From Crocinitomicaceae bacterium (GTDB lineage Bacteria > Bacteroidota > Bacteroidia > Flavobacteriales_G > Salibacteraceae), in contig PAVO01000019.1 of NCBI GenBank assembly GCA_002713215.1, positions 581,059 to 645,058 of the forward strand: a stretch of 64,000 bases of DNA, given 5' to 3'. Every line of letters begins with the position of its first letter. The stretch's first letter is position 1. This document shows, piece after piece, positions 33,261 to 42,308 of this stretch. The notes beneath the pieces were generated by a model. The model saw nothing but the letters and a program-made list of their open reading frames with translations, was not told the origin of the DNA and ran no database searches. The position numbers were made by a program, and so were the translations under genes.

Positions 33261-35066
33261 TTTTTTTACCACCTCTCTTCGTTCATCATGGTTAACTGGA
33301 ATTGCAATGCATACCTCTGTACCCTGGTTTTGTTCTGATTTAATGATTAGCTTACCGCCCAAATGTCGAGTCACTTTATCAATTGAATAAAGGCCTAGCC
33401 CAGCACCCTCACTTAGATTGCTTCCTCTATGAAACATGGTTGTCGCTTTGTCCCTTACATTTTGATTCATCCCAACTCCATTATCTTTAACTCGGATCAG
33501 GCACATTCCTTTTTGTTCAACCACAGAGAGCTTTGCCATGCTCTTTTCTTTTTTCTTATCTCTAAAAACTATAGAATTAAAGATCAACTCTTTGATCATC
33601 ATTTTTAGTAACTGCCTAATTCCATTGATATGCGTGTTTGAACCTAAAGAAATTTCTACGCTAAATTGGGACTTGGCGATAATTGGTTTTAGCTCTTCCA
33701 GAATTTCCTGAACGGCCATATTAACGTTAAATGGTTGGTCGTCGGATAGCTCTTTCTCCAGGCTGGAAACCAGAGTTAGCATATCCAACATACGAGTCAT
33801 TTTATCCAATTCCCGGTCAAACAATCCTTCGTACTCAATAGGAATGTATTTAACTCCTTTGTTCTTAGATTCCAATTGAATAAGGTATAGCAATTGCTGA
33901 ACATTTACCACCGGTGTTTTTAAATCATGTGACGTGGTGTAGAAAAATGTATTTAGTTCCTGGTTAAGTTTTAGAAGTTCATCTTCTTTCTCTAAAATCT
34001 CCACCAGTTTATTTTCCAGTGTTATTTCAGATTGGCGTAATTTTCTATTGGCTTCTATCAGGTGATTAACAGTTCTTATTTTATTAATCAGGTTTTCAAC
34101 CAGCTCCAAATCTGATTTTCTTACTCTTCCTTCTTTATTGAAAACGATAACGGAAACACCACCCTCAAAATAATTGATGTAATTAACTATTTCAAAACCC
34201 AGAAATTCCTGTACTTGATGATCAAAGTGGTGTTTTTTTCTAAAATTTTTGTCTCCAACCTGTTCAAAATAGGTAATTGTTTTCTCTCGAATTGATCGAA
34301 GTATGGGGGCATCACTCTTATGATTAATAACAATTTTATTGGATGTGATTAATTGGCCATTTTCTTTTTTATATACATGACCTTCAAAGTCTCCATGGTT
34401 ATTTTGTTCCGTTATAAATATACCTGAGAATTTTTGGTCGAGAATAAATGCAGAAAGGCGCTCAAATCCATCGTTTTTGGCCTCTAATTCCTGAATGTTA
34501 TCCAACAGTTGAACTCCAAACGATCGAAAAGTGCTTAGCCCACTTTTATCTTCCGATTTCTTGGCAATTGCTTTGGTCCAAATAAGAATGTAATTCTGTT
34601 CCTCTTTTTTGGTAAGCATTAAACGATACCAACCATTTAACTTTTTGGAATACACTTCGCATTCATGATCAATTAAAGAAAGATTTTCCAGGCAGATGTC
34701 CAATATAAATGAGTGTCCTTTAGAGCCAAACAAACCCTGAATATGATCAATTCCTTTTTTTGTAAAGAGTTCCTTCGTTTTCCCCATTGAAGCAATAATA
34801 TTACCTTCATGGTCTATTATGAAAGCAGGGTCCGGTCTTTGGGCTGGAAGTTCTAGAAGTAATGTGTTGTTTCGGTTTGCATAGTTAACCGATGCTTTTG
34901 AAAACGATTGGATGATTATTGGAAAAAGGTAAGGAACCCATTCACCAAAAATACCGACACCAACAACCGTATTAATTGAAGCACCAATTAAAAATGTGAG
35001 CAAGTAATTTAATGGATGCAAGAACTGCTTTCCAACAAATCGTAAGTATTCAAGCACGGTTTGCAT
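33234..35066 (-). CDS. Membrane-associated sensor histidine kinase
   Basis: A 610-residue sensor kinase. The N-terminus has hydrophobic stretches (LLTFLIGASINTVVGVGIF and WVPYLFPIIIQSFS), then a PAS-like region (FIIDHEGNIIASMGKTKELF). A coiled coil leads to the dimerisation/phospho-acceptor helix FFYTTSHDLKTPVVNVQQLL (His at about 380). The ATPase domain has the N box MIKELIFNSIVF, the G1 motif KDNGVGM, and G2 GAGLGLYSI. It has no receiver domain and no adjacent response regulator, so it is an orphan kinase. Its 3' end overlaps the convergent SDR gene. Confidence 0.9.
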   Translation of the reverse strand: MQTVLEYLRFVGKQFLHPLNYLLTFLIGASINTVVGVGIFGEWVPYLFPIIIQSFSKASVNYANRNNTLLLELPAQRPDPAFIIDHEGNIIASMGKTKELFTKKGIDHIQGLFGSKGHSFILDICLENLSLIDHECEVYSKKLNGWYRLMLTKKEEQNYILIWTKAIAKKSEDKSGLSTFRSFGVQLLDNIQELEAKNDGFERLSAFILDQKFSGIFITEQNNHGDFEGHVYKKENGQLITSNKIVINHKSDAPILRSIREKTITYFEQVGDKNFRKKHHFDHQVQEFLGFEIVNYINYFEGGVSVIVFNKEGRVRKSDLELVENLINKIRTVNHLIEANRKLRQSEITLENKLVEILEKEDELLKLNQELNTFFYTTSHDLKTPVVNVQQLLYLIQLESKNKGVKYIPIEYEGLFDRELDKMTRMLDMLTLVSSLEKELSDDQPFNVNMAVQEILEELKPIIAKSQFSVEISLGSNTHINGIRQLLKMMIKELIFNSIVFRDKKKEKSMAKLSVVEQKGMCLIRVKDNGVGMNQNVRDKATTMFHRGSNLSEGAGLGLYSIDKVTRHLGGKLIIKSEQNQGTEVCIAIPVNHDERREVVKKLVQKQIPQ

Positions 35067-35183
35067 AAGGGTGAAAATTGATGCTAGCTAAGTTCACCTT
35101 TACGACGCAGTTATTTTGCAATAATCACGACAGAAGAAAGTTAAGTCGGGTTAATTTTAAAAACCCAAAGTATTCATAGAATA

Positions 35184-38100
35184 CTAATCCCAATTCAGTT
35201 CGGGCATCCAACCAGGAGTATAGCTAGCTCCGGCAGCTTGTAATTGCTTTTCAAGATCCTTTAGTTCCGTTTTGATGGTTTTCAACTCATCCATAACAAA
35301 GTGGAGGTCTTCCTTGGCAATTTTCACCTGCTCTATTTGTGTTGCAGTAGGCTCAGAAGTAGTTCTCCATAAGTAATAAACAACCAGCCCAAGCCGTGAG
35401 TTAATGGATGGAGAGGTTTCAAATTCACGTTTTGATAAACTTTGATCTCCGTATAGTTTTATGCTAATTTGACTCAGATGTTTTTGAATATTATCTACAT
35501 CTTCCAGTAATTTGTTGTCCACTCCTGCGGTGCTTATCACAGCTTGTTTCATGTACTTGGTCCTCTCCGTGAAATTATTGGTGACTTTGTTAGCCTTACC
35601 CAATCGGTTTCTAACCAAAGCCGCATCCGCAGCAAAAGCCTCAATTGCTGTTCGATCAAAGCCAATTTGCTTGTTCAATTCTAAAAACTTCAGGTTGAAA
35701 CCTACGGGTTGAGTCAGCTCTTCAACTTTTCCTCTAACCACCTGGCTCATGGATACGGTATATTGTCCCGGGAGTGCCATTCGACCATAATCATATCCCT
35801 GGTATATGTTTTTAGGTTTCTTCGATTTTAGGCTAACCGGGCTTTGAGGCTCAAATCGCAAATCCCACGTGATACGGTTTAATCCCGATTTAGGACTGGA
35901 TTTTAATTTGCGAACTACTTTCCCACTTTTATCAGAGATGGTGAAGATTAAGTAGGGTTTCTCTTCCTTGTCTTCAGCTCTTATTTCTTCAAAAGAAGGG
36001 TAGGGAACTGTGGAGTTATTTTTGATAAGTTCCTTTTCTTTTTCCTGCCTCATTTTCTTTAATGTTTTTGGCGCTTCCTTCAGGTAGTATGTAAATACAG
36101 CACCTACGGGTGGATTTTGAGTATTGAAATAGGACTCTCCCTGAAATGATTTTCCCCTTCGTCCGAGTGCAGAAGATTCAATGTACATTTCTCCATCTTT
36201 GATGGAATAGATTCGGGCTACATCATTTTCCAACCCTTCTTCTGTAATTTCTCTTAACGGAGAATAATTATCCAGCACATAAAATCCTCTTCCAAAAGTT
36301 CCCAGTACCAGGTCATTTTCTCTTGTTTGGATTTCCATATCACGTACCGCAATAGTTGGTAACCCTGCTTTTAGTTGGGTCCATTTGCCACCACCATCAA
36401 CGCTAACAAACACTCCAAATTCGGTACCTACAAAAAGTAAGTTCGCATTTATATGGTCTTCTACGATACAATATACCGAACCCCTTTCAGGAAGATTTGA
36501 ACCAATGGAAGACCAGGTGGCTCCTTTGTCTCTACTGCGGTATACATAGGGTTTAAAATCTCCGTTCTTATGATTATTAAAGATGGCGTAAACCGTATTC
36601 TCACTGTGTCGCGAAGCCAATAACATGTTTACATAAGTCTTAGCGGGTACACCCGAAACACTTTCTATTTTTTTCCAGTTTTGTCCTGCGTCAGATGTAA
36701 TCTGAATTAAGCCATCATCGGTTCCAACATAAATCAGGTCCTCTTGTTTTGGAGATTCACTTAGGGCGACAATATTTCCATAGATAGTAGTAGACTTATT
36801 TTTTGCAACGGCATCCATACTCCATACCTTACCCATTACAGGCAGTGTGTTTCGGTCTATCTGTCTGGTTAGGTCTCCGCTAATGGCTTTCCACGAGTTT
36901 CCGCGATCTTCTGATCTAAAAAGTTTATTTGCTGCAAAATAGAGTCGCTTGTTGTTGTGAGGGGAAATAATTAAAGGTGCATCCCAATTCCAACGAAAAG
37001 CAGCTTCATCTTTTTTAGGTTGAGGTTTAATGTCAACCTTTTCTCCACTTGCTTTGTCGTATCTAACCAGCCAACCGTATTGACTTTGAGCATAAACTAT
37101 ATTGGGATCTTTAGGGTCCACGGCAGATTCAAACCCATCTCCTCCCTTGGTTACAAACCAATCTGAATTTACGATTCCGCGCTTATCCGACGTTCGGGAA
37201 GGGCCCATCAACGAAAAATTATCTTGCGTACCACCGGCAATGTTATAGAAGGGTTCGTCATTGTCTACCGTAACCTTATAAAACTGGGTAATTGGTAGGT
37301 TAGTTTTAAAATCCCAGGTAGCGGCTTTATCCCAACTTTCATAGATTCCGCCGTCGCATCCCATTACGTAGTGTTCGGCATCATCCGGATCGATCCACAT
37401 GCAATGGTTGTCTACGTGCTTACTTTTTTCTCCTAAGCTTTTCCAGGTTGTACCGCCATCGTTACTTACCTTGGCCCAGGTATCCATACTATAGATTCGA
37501 TTAAATTGATGTGGATCGCAAACCAATTCAACGTAATAATTTCCGGAAGAAGCATACTTGTTTACCTTTTTCCAGGAGGCTCCACGATCGGTGGAATGAT
37601 AGATGCCCTGGGTTTCTGATGTAGCTTCAATCATGGCATACAATACATCTGGTTTTTGAGGTGAAATGGCCAGGGATATTCTGCCCACATCGCCTTTCGG
37701 TAAACCGTTTTCCAGTTTTGTAAAAGTCTTACCACCATCGGTCGATTTGTAGATAGCGGATTCAGGCCCACCACTGATATAGGTCCAAACATGTCTTCTA
37801 CGCTGATGTGCTGTGGCATAAATTACATTTGAATTTCTAGGATCGAAATGAACTTCATTGAACCCAGTATGCTCACTCACTTCCAATACTTTATTCCAGG
37901 TAGATCCGCCGTCTTCCGATAGGTATAATCCACGGTCACCTCCTTCCTTCCACAATGGACCGTAAGCAGCAACAAAAATCCTGTCGGAATTGTTTGGGTC
38001 TACCTTGATCATGCCAATGTGTTCGGAGTTTTCTAACCCAACTTTTTTGAACGATTTTCCTCCATCCGATGACTTATATAATCCATCTCCGTAAGCTACT

Positions 38101-38459
38101 GAACGCTGATTGTTGTTCTCGCCAGTTCCAATCCAAATGACATTGTGGTTATTGGGATCAATTGTAACGCATCCAATTGAGTAGGAGCCCTTTCCATCGA
38201 AGATGGGTTTAAATGAAGTTCCTGCATTTACCGTCTTCCATACTCCGCCAGAGGCAGCCGTAACATACCAGGTACTTTTTCGGGTAGGGTCTACAGCCAT
38301 ATCAGATACCCGGCCTGAAGTTAGTGCCGGACCAACGCTTCTAAATTTTAGTGCTGAAAGCGTACCACTATTTAGTTTTGACTTGTCCTTTTCATCTTTT
38401 TGGGCAGCAAGAGAAGTAATTAACAGGGCAGAACAGAGTAGAAGGGATATTCGTTTCAT
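35184..38459 (-). CDS. Secreted VPS10/sortilin-like BNR-repeat protein
   Basis: A 1,091-residue exported protein with a signal peptide (MKRISLLLCSALLITSLAAQ). The sequence from about 30 to 740 is filled with Asp-box propeller motifs (SGGVWKTVNAGTSF, KSSDGGKSF, SEDGGSTWNKV, STDRGASWKKV), which usually form a ten-bladed sortilin-type propeller. The last ~350 residues contain a beta-sandwich segment (YLIFTISDKSGKVVRKLKSS) and a helical end. There is no obvious T9SS sorting domain (end AAGASYTPGWMPELNWD). It belongs to a large family of WD40/BNR-like proteins common in Bacteroidota; role unknown, glycan or protein binding is likely. It resembles the T9SS propeller at 9257 in repeat type. Confidence 0.86.
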   Translation of the reverse strand: MKRISLLLCSALLITSLAAQKDEKDKSKLNSGTLSALKFRSVGPALTSGRVSDMAVDPTRKSTWYVTAASGGVWKTVNAGTSFKPIFDGKGSYSIGCVTIDPNNHNVIWIGTGENNNQRSVAYGDGLYKSSDGGKSFKKVGLENSEHIGMIKVDPNNSDRIFVAAYGPLWKEGGDRGLYLSEDGGSTWNKVLEVSEHTGFNEVHFDPRNSNVIYATAHQRRRHVWTYISGGPESAIYKSTDGGKTFTKLENGLPKGDVGRISLAISPQKPDVLYAMIEATSETQGIYHSTDRGASWKKVNKYASSGNYYVELVCDPHQFNRIYSMDTWAKVSNDGGTTWKSLGEKSKHVDNHCMWIDPDDAEHYVMGCDGGIYESWDKAATWDFKTNLPITQFYKVTVDNDEPFYNIAGGTQDNFSLMGPSRTSDKRGIVNSDWFVTKGGDGFESAVDPKDPNIVYAQSQYGWLVRYDKASGEKVDIKPQPKKDEAAFRWNWDAPLIISPHNNKRLYFAANKLFRSEDRGNSWKAISGDLTRQIDRNTLPVMGKVWSMDAVAKNKSTTIYGNIVALSESPKQEDLIYVGTDDGLIQITSDAGQNWKKIESVSGVPAKTYVNMLLASRHSENTVYAIFNNHKNGDFKPYVYRSRDKGATWSSIGSNLPERGSVYCIVEDHINANLLFVGTEFGVFVSVDGGGKWTQLKAGLPTIAVRDMEIQTRENDLVLGTFGRGFYVLDNYSPLREITEEGLENDVARIYSIKDGEMYIESSALGRRGKSFQGESYFNTQNPPVGAVFTYYLKEAPKTLKKMRQEKEKELIKNNSTVPYPSFEEIRAEDKEEKPYLIFTISDKSGKVVRKLKSSPKSGLNRITWDLRFEPQSPVSLKSKKPKNIYQGYDYGRMALPGQYTVSMSQVVRGKVEELTQPVGFNLKFLELNKQIGFDRTAIEAFAADAALVRNRLGKANKVTNNFTERTKYMKQAVISTAGVDNKLLEDVDNIQKHLSQISIKLYGDQSLSKREFETSPSINSRLGLVVYYLWRTTSEPTATQIEQVKIAKEDLHFVMDELKTIKTELKDLEKQLQAAGASYTPGWMPELNWD

Positions 38460-38544
38460 GAGAAAATGTTTTGAATGCTCGAATGTAGTTCAGGAAATTA
38501 AAGTACGGGCTATGAAATGGTACAAACGGTGTTTGTTTTGTACA

Positions 38545-39564
38545 CTACTCGTCAATCTTCATAACATACGCATCAGGTTGCAAATTCTTTATTTGAGGTA
38601 GAATAGCCTGTGCTTGTTCGGGCGTTTTATAAGGGCCAACATACACCTTGTACATTGACTTTCCATCGGGGAAATACTTTGGAATCCAATATATTCCAGC
38701 ATCAAATCCAAGGGCTTCAAGGGCACTATAATTCATATTTGCTAAAGGCTTGTTGTTGTTGGCACTAAAAGCCACAATCCAGCAGGGGATTTCAAAATCA
38801 CCTTTTTTGCGAATTATTTTGCTCAGAGCCTGCTTTTCTTGTACGGTTTCATCAGCGGGTTCAGAATCTTCCTTGGCTTCCTCTTCTGCTGCAACTTCAG
38901 ATTCAATTGAATTTTCTTCATTGAGTGTGGTTTCACGAAGTTCGCTATCGTCCTTTGTTTCTTCCGAAACTTCTTCACTTTGTTCCCCCTCAAGGGTAAC
39001 GTTTCCTTCATGTGGACTATCTTCCTCTTCAGAATCGACAGCTATAGGTGCCTCAGTATTTTCCTGCCCCTCTTTTTCCGATTGCATTATGTTGGTTATT
39101 AGATAATACCCGATGAAGCTAATGCCAATTACAAAAATGAATGCCACTATAACTCCAAGCAATTTACTTTTTTTCGAAGTCTTTGCAGAATCATCTTTTG
39201 AAGGCGGAGGATCTTTGGGTTTGCTTGCCTTGATTTCTTTTGGTGGGGCGGCAGCAGGTTTGACTTCTGCTTTTTTTGGTTTAGCCTCTTCCTCATATTC
39301 AAGGGCCGGAAGTACTTTCTTTTGAGGTTCCACTACCGGACTTGTTAGTGAGTCTTTGTTCGATTCCTGAGCTTTGGGTTCTTGCTTAATCTCAGTATCG
39401 GGTGTGGGCGTTGGCGGAGCTGCTTTTTTTTCGGGTTCCTTGGGGGTACTTGGCTCAGCTTTTTCGCCGGCCTTTTCTGTTGGCCTGGCTTTTCGCTGGG
39501 TTGGTTTTGGGGCTGCTTTTTTTCTCCTAAATGCTGGATCTCGATCTCTACCCGAAGTTGCCAT
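38545..39564 (-). CDS. SPOR-domain membrane protein
   Basis: A 339-residue single-pass protein. The N-terminal 125 residues are a disordered, very Pro/Lys/Ala/Glu-rich cytoplasmic segment, followed by one transmembrane helix (LLGVIVAFIFVIGISFIGYYLI), an acidic periplasmic linker of about 110 residues and a C-terminal SPOR domain (CWIVAFSANNNKPLANMNYS through YKVYVGPYKTPEQAQAILPQ). SPOR domains bind denuded septal peptidoglycan, so it probably acts at the division site or in cell-envelope maintenance, like FtsN/DamX-type proteins. The low-complexity N-terminus is the likely cause of any alignment noise. It is not clearly in an operon with the propeller gene. Confidence 0.88.
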   Translation of the reverse strand: MATSGRDRDPAFRRKKAAPKPTQRKARPTEKAGEKAEPSTPKEPEKKAAPPTPTPDTEIKQEPKAQESNKDSLTSPVVEPQKKVLPALEYEEEAKPKKAEVKPAAAPPKEIKASKPKDPPPSKDDSAKTSKKSKLLGVIVAFIFVIGISFIGYYLITNIMQSEKEGQENTEAPIAVDSEEEDSPHEGNVTLEGEQSEEVSEETKDDSELRETTLNEENSIESEVAAEEEAKEDSEPADETVQEKQALSKIIRKKGDFEIPCWIVAFSANNNKPLANMNYSALEALGFDAGIYWIPKYFPDGKSMYKVYVGPYKTPEQAQAILPQIKNLQPDAYVMKIDE

Positions 39565-39619
39565 AAACAGTTTTTTGAATGGACTGCAAATTATGACAAT
39601 TTCAATAAATAATCAATTA

Positions 39620-40780
39620 TCAATTGTTCGCGTTCCTTCCTTTCCACGAATTTTTGGTAGAATAAGTAACAATAATGAGATAGGCTAAATACAAAGGATA
39701 AAGAATGGAGTTGATAATAAATGACGAGATGCCAATTGATTTTCTGATTGAGGCATAGTATGTTGAAAGCAGCAAGTAGTCCACTAATGCTTTAATCAGG
39801 AGATAAACAGAGGCGAGTTTAGGCGTAGAAAAGAACATTAGAAGTATCATTAGATTGGTTGCGAGACCAAGAATGGTGACTCCCTGATATACAGGGTCTT
39901 TTATCGATTTATTTTTGAAGGCCCACCTTTTTCGTTGCGATATAAAATCATTAAATGTGGTATTGCAGTTGGTTTGTACCATAACCTCTGAGTTAAGTAA
40001 TTGGCCAATTTTATACTCCCCTTTGATAGCGGCCTGCAATAAAAATATATCATCTCCGGAAAGTTGGTTTTCATCATTCCTGCCTGGTTTTACCTGCTGG
40101 TAAAAAGACTTTTGGTAAACCAGGTTTGTACCACTGCATAGTATGGGAAATTTCTGCGCAGCCATTCCCATTCCTATCGCCTGTAAGCTTGAATATTCCA
40201 TGGAGTCAAATTCTCCCAGGGTTGAATGATCAGAGTGAATGAAAACAGGCAGTACCACCAGATCGATACCAGAATTAGAAACGTAGGAATGAATTGATCT
40301 AAGCCAGTTATCAGATGGGATTGCATCGGCATCCGTTTGTACTACATAATTTCCTTTGGCTTGATTCATTCCAATTTCTATTGCCTTTTTTTTGCCACCT
40401 AAGGTTCCTTGAGGAATGTGAATGAGTTTAGAGGAAAAAGACGGATTGGCTTGAATAAACTGTTCAACCAGTTTACTCCCCTGATCGGTGCTCTGATCAT
40501 CGATGAATAATAGTTCGAAATTTTTGGTTGGTAATGTTTGACTGCCTAGTGCTGTCAACAGTGGGCCAATTCTCTGTTTTTCATTTCTAAACGGAACAAT
40601 TACCGATAATACTGTATTTGGATCTTTATTGGATCGGACCTGGGAACTTGCTGTGGCTTTTTGAATTCCGGCTTTTAACCAAAACAGGAGAAAGGAATAG
40701 GTTGTGATAACTATGAGTGAAAACCAGACCACTTTATTTAGACTTGAAAATTTTGCTTCTGAAAATAAGAGCACTACCAA
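39620..40780 (-). CDS. Family 2 glycosyltransferase, membrane-bound
   Basis: A 386-residue inner-membrane glycosyltransferase. An N-terminal helix (VVWFSLIVITTYSFLLFWL) precedes the GT-A domain: SVIVPFRNEKQRI (nucleotide-sugar binding), LLFIDDQSTD, QTDADAIPSDNW (DxD-like metal-binding) and ISQRKRWAFKN, the Q(Q/R)xRW-like motif of processive GT2 enzymes. C-terminal hydrophobic segments follow (ILGLATNLMILLMFFSTP). The product is probably an envelope glycan or glycolipid. The ATG at 40780 overlaps the preceding flippase-like gene by 47 bases; a GTG at 40732, just after its stop, is an alternative. Confidence 0.88.
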   Translation of the reverse strand: MVVLLFSEAKFSSLNKVVWFSLIVITTYSFLLFWLKAGIQKATASSQVRSNKDPNTVLSVIVPFRNEKQRIGPLLTALGSQTLPTKNFELLFIDDQSTDQGSKLVEQFIQANPSFSSKLIHIPQGTLGGKKKAIEIGMNQAKGNYVVQTDADAIPSDNWLRSIHSYVSNSGIDLVVLPVFIHSDHSTLGEFDSMEYSSLQAIGMGMAAQKFPILCSGTNLVYQKSFYQQVKPGRNDENQLSGDDIFLLQAAIKGEYKIGQLLNSEVMVQTNCNTTFNDFISQRKRWAFKNKSIKDPVYQGVTILGLATNLMILLMFFSTPKLASVYLLIKALVDYLLLSTYYASIRKSIGISSFIINSILYPLYLAYLIIVTYSTKNSWKGRNANN

Positions 40781-41705
40781 TAATGGACGGTATAACCAAG
40801 TTTATGGCCCATAGAACAAGGGTAGCTCCCAAAATTCCCAGATCATTATCTGAACTAATTCCAATTATGGTCAAAGCCACTGCTTCCCGAATTCCGAGCT
40901 CGGCAAGCGCTACACTTGGAATAATGGTCATGGCAAAGAAGGTTAGCGGAATAAGCATAAAGCCGGTGAACATATCAATATTTACCTGAAATGCCAGTAA
41001 AAGAACAAAGAACTGAGAGGAGTATACCACATACCTTAAATGGCTTAAGAATAAGATCTTGATTAGTTCTTTTGCGGTGTATCGGTTAAAGAAAGAAACA
41101 TATTTTCTGAATCGTCTAAAAGCCTTTATTTTCTTTAATAGACCAAATAGAGTAGGGGAACTGATAAACAAAATAAACAGGGTAATGATAAGGACTATAA
41201 TTAGCATTATCAGATAGGTCTCGATCCAGGTGGAAGCCTGATTCGAAACATAATGGACGTAATAGAAATAGAAGGAAATTGATCCGAATACCACGGTGGC
41301 GACCATTTGGCCAACACTACTAATTAATGTGGACGAGGCAGCTTGAATTCTGTTTTTGTGCTTAAGAAGCAATACCCGGCCTGCGTATTCACCAATTCTA
41401 TTTGGTGTGAAAACGCTTACTGTTACTCCGGCCAAAACCGCTTGTAATGAATAGAATAGCGAGATTCTTTCCAGTTTTTTGATTAGTATTTGCCACTTAC
41501 GGCTTTCAATTAGCCAGTTTAAGGGCATAAGCAATAGTGCTATTCCCAGGTATGCTTTTCCCGAGTTTGAATTGAAGGTGGTAAGGAATAGATTTTTAAT
41601 ATCCTCTAAATTGTGGTTGTTAGCAACCTTGTACCAAATTGCACCAAACAAAAGCAGAATAACTGCAATTTTGATAATATATCCAATTCGTTTCTTATTG
41701 CTCAA
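40734..41705 (-). CDS. LPG-synthase-TM/UPF0104-family membrane protein
   Basis: A 323-residue integral membrane protein with about eight hydrophobic segments. Features such as NWLIESRKWQILIKKLERIS, GVTVSVFTPNRIGEYAGRVL, and the C-terminal PSVALAELGIREAVALTIIG are typical of the family of lysylphosphatidylglycerol-synthase transmembrane regions (AglD/UPF0104), in which proteins flip or modify lipid-linked substrates. Its overlap with the glycosyltransferase gene indicates a joint role, perhaps transfer of a glycolipid. It begins with TTG at 41705, and the divergent ruvC gene starts only 50 bases away. Confidence 0.85.
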   Translation of the reverse strand: MSNKKRIGYIIKIAVILLLFGAIWYKVANNHNLEDIKNLFLTTFNSNSGKAYLGIALLLMPLNWLIESRKWQILIKKLERISLFYSLQAVLAGVTVSVFTPNRIGEYAGRVLLLKHKNRIQAASSTLISSVGQMVATVVFGSISFYFYYVHYVSNQASTWIETYLIMLIIVLIITLFILFISSPTLFGLLKKIKAFRRFRKYVSFFNRYTAKELIKILFLSHLRYVVYSSQFFVLLLAFQVNIDMFTGFMLIPLTFFAMTIIPSVALAELGIREAVALTIIGISSDNDLGILGATLVLWAINLVIPSIIGSALIFRSKIFKSK

Positions 41706-41755
41706 GCGAATGTCTAATGGGTTGATAATGCAAGAACAAATTTACTCATCTTACT

Positions 41756-42301
41756 ATGGATAAGGTAATTTTAGGAATGGATCCGGGTACCACTATTATG
41801 GGCTACGGATTAATCCATGTTAAGGGCAAAAAAATGGAATTGCTCAATTTTGGAGTTATTCATCTGAGCAAGTTACCCGATCATTCAGATAAATTGAAGA
41901 AAATATTTGAAAGAACACTAGCCATAATTGATGAATACAAGCCGGATGAGTTTGCTGTTGAAGCACCTTTCTATGGTAAAAATGTGCAATCGATGTTGAA
42001 ATTGGGTAGGGCACAGGGTGTATCTATGGCAGCTGCACTTTACCGCAATATTCCAATTACCGAATATGCTCCCAGGAAAATTAAACAATCGATTACAGGA
42101 AACGGAACAGCTAGTAAGGAACAGGTTGCCGCCATGCTTCAATCTTTGCTGAAAATTGAAAAAATGCCAAAACACCTGGATGCTTCCGATGGGCTAGCAG
42201 CCGCGGTTTGCCATTATTTTCAAGGCGGGGCCGATGGGGGAGAGAAGAAGTATAACAGTTGGAAGTCTTTTGTTTCCAATAACCCCGATAAAGTAAAGTA
42301 A
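41756..42301 (+). CDS. ruvC: Holliday junction resolvase RuvC
   Basis: A 181-residue RuvC endonuclease. The catalytic acids are present: Asp9 in [12 protein letters not shown], Glu69 in [11 protein letters not shown], and Asp142/Asp145 in [14 protein letters not shown]. The protein cuts Holliday junctions symmetrically during recombination and works with RuvAB, which are not in this window. A short lysine-rich tail ([18 protein letters not shown]) extends past the core. The stop lies seven bases before the stop of the convergent 1,494-residue protein, with no clear terminator. Confidence 0.95.
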   Translation: MDKVILGMDPGTTIMGYGLIHVKGKKMELLNFGVIHLSKLPDHSDKLKKIFERTLAIIDEYKPDEFAVEAPFYGKNVQSMLKLGRAQGVSMAAALYRNIPITEYAPRKIKQSITGNGTASKEQVAAMLQSLLKIEKMPKHLDASDGLAAAVCHYFQGGADGGEKKYNSWKSFVSNNPDKVK

Positions 42302-42308
42302 CGTTTAG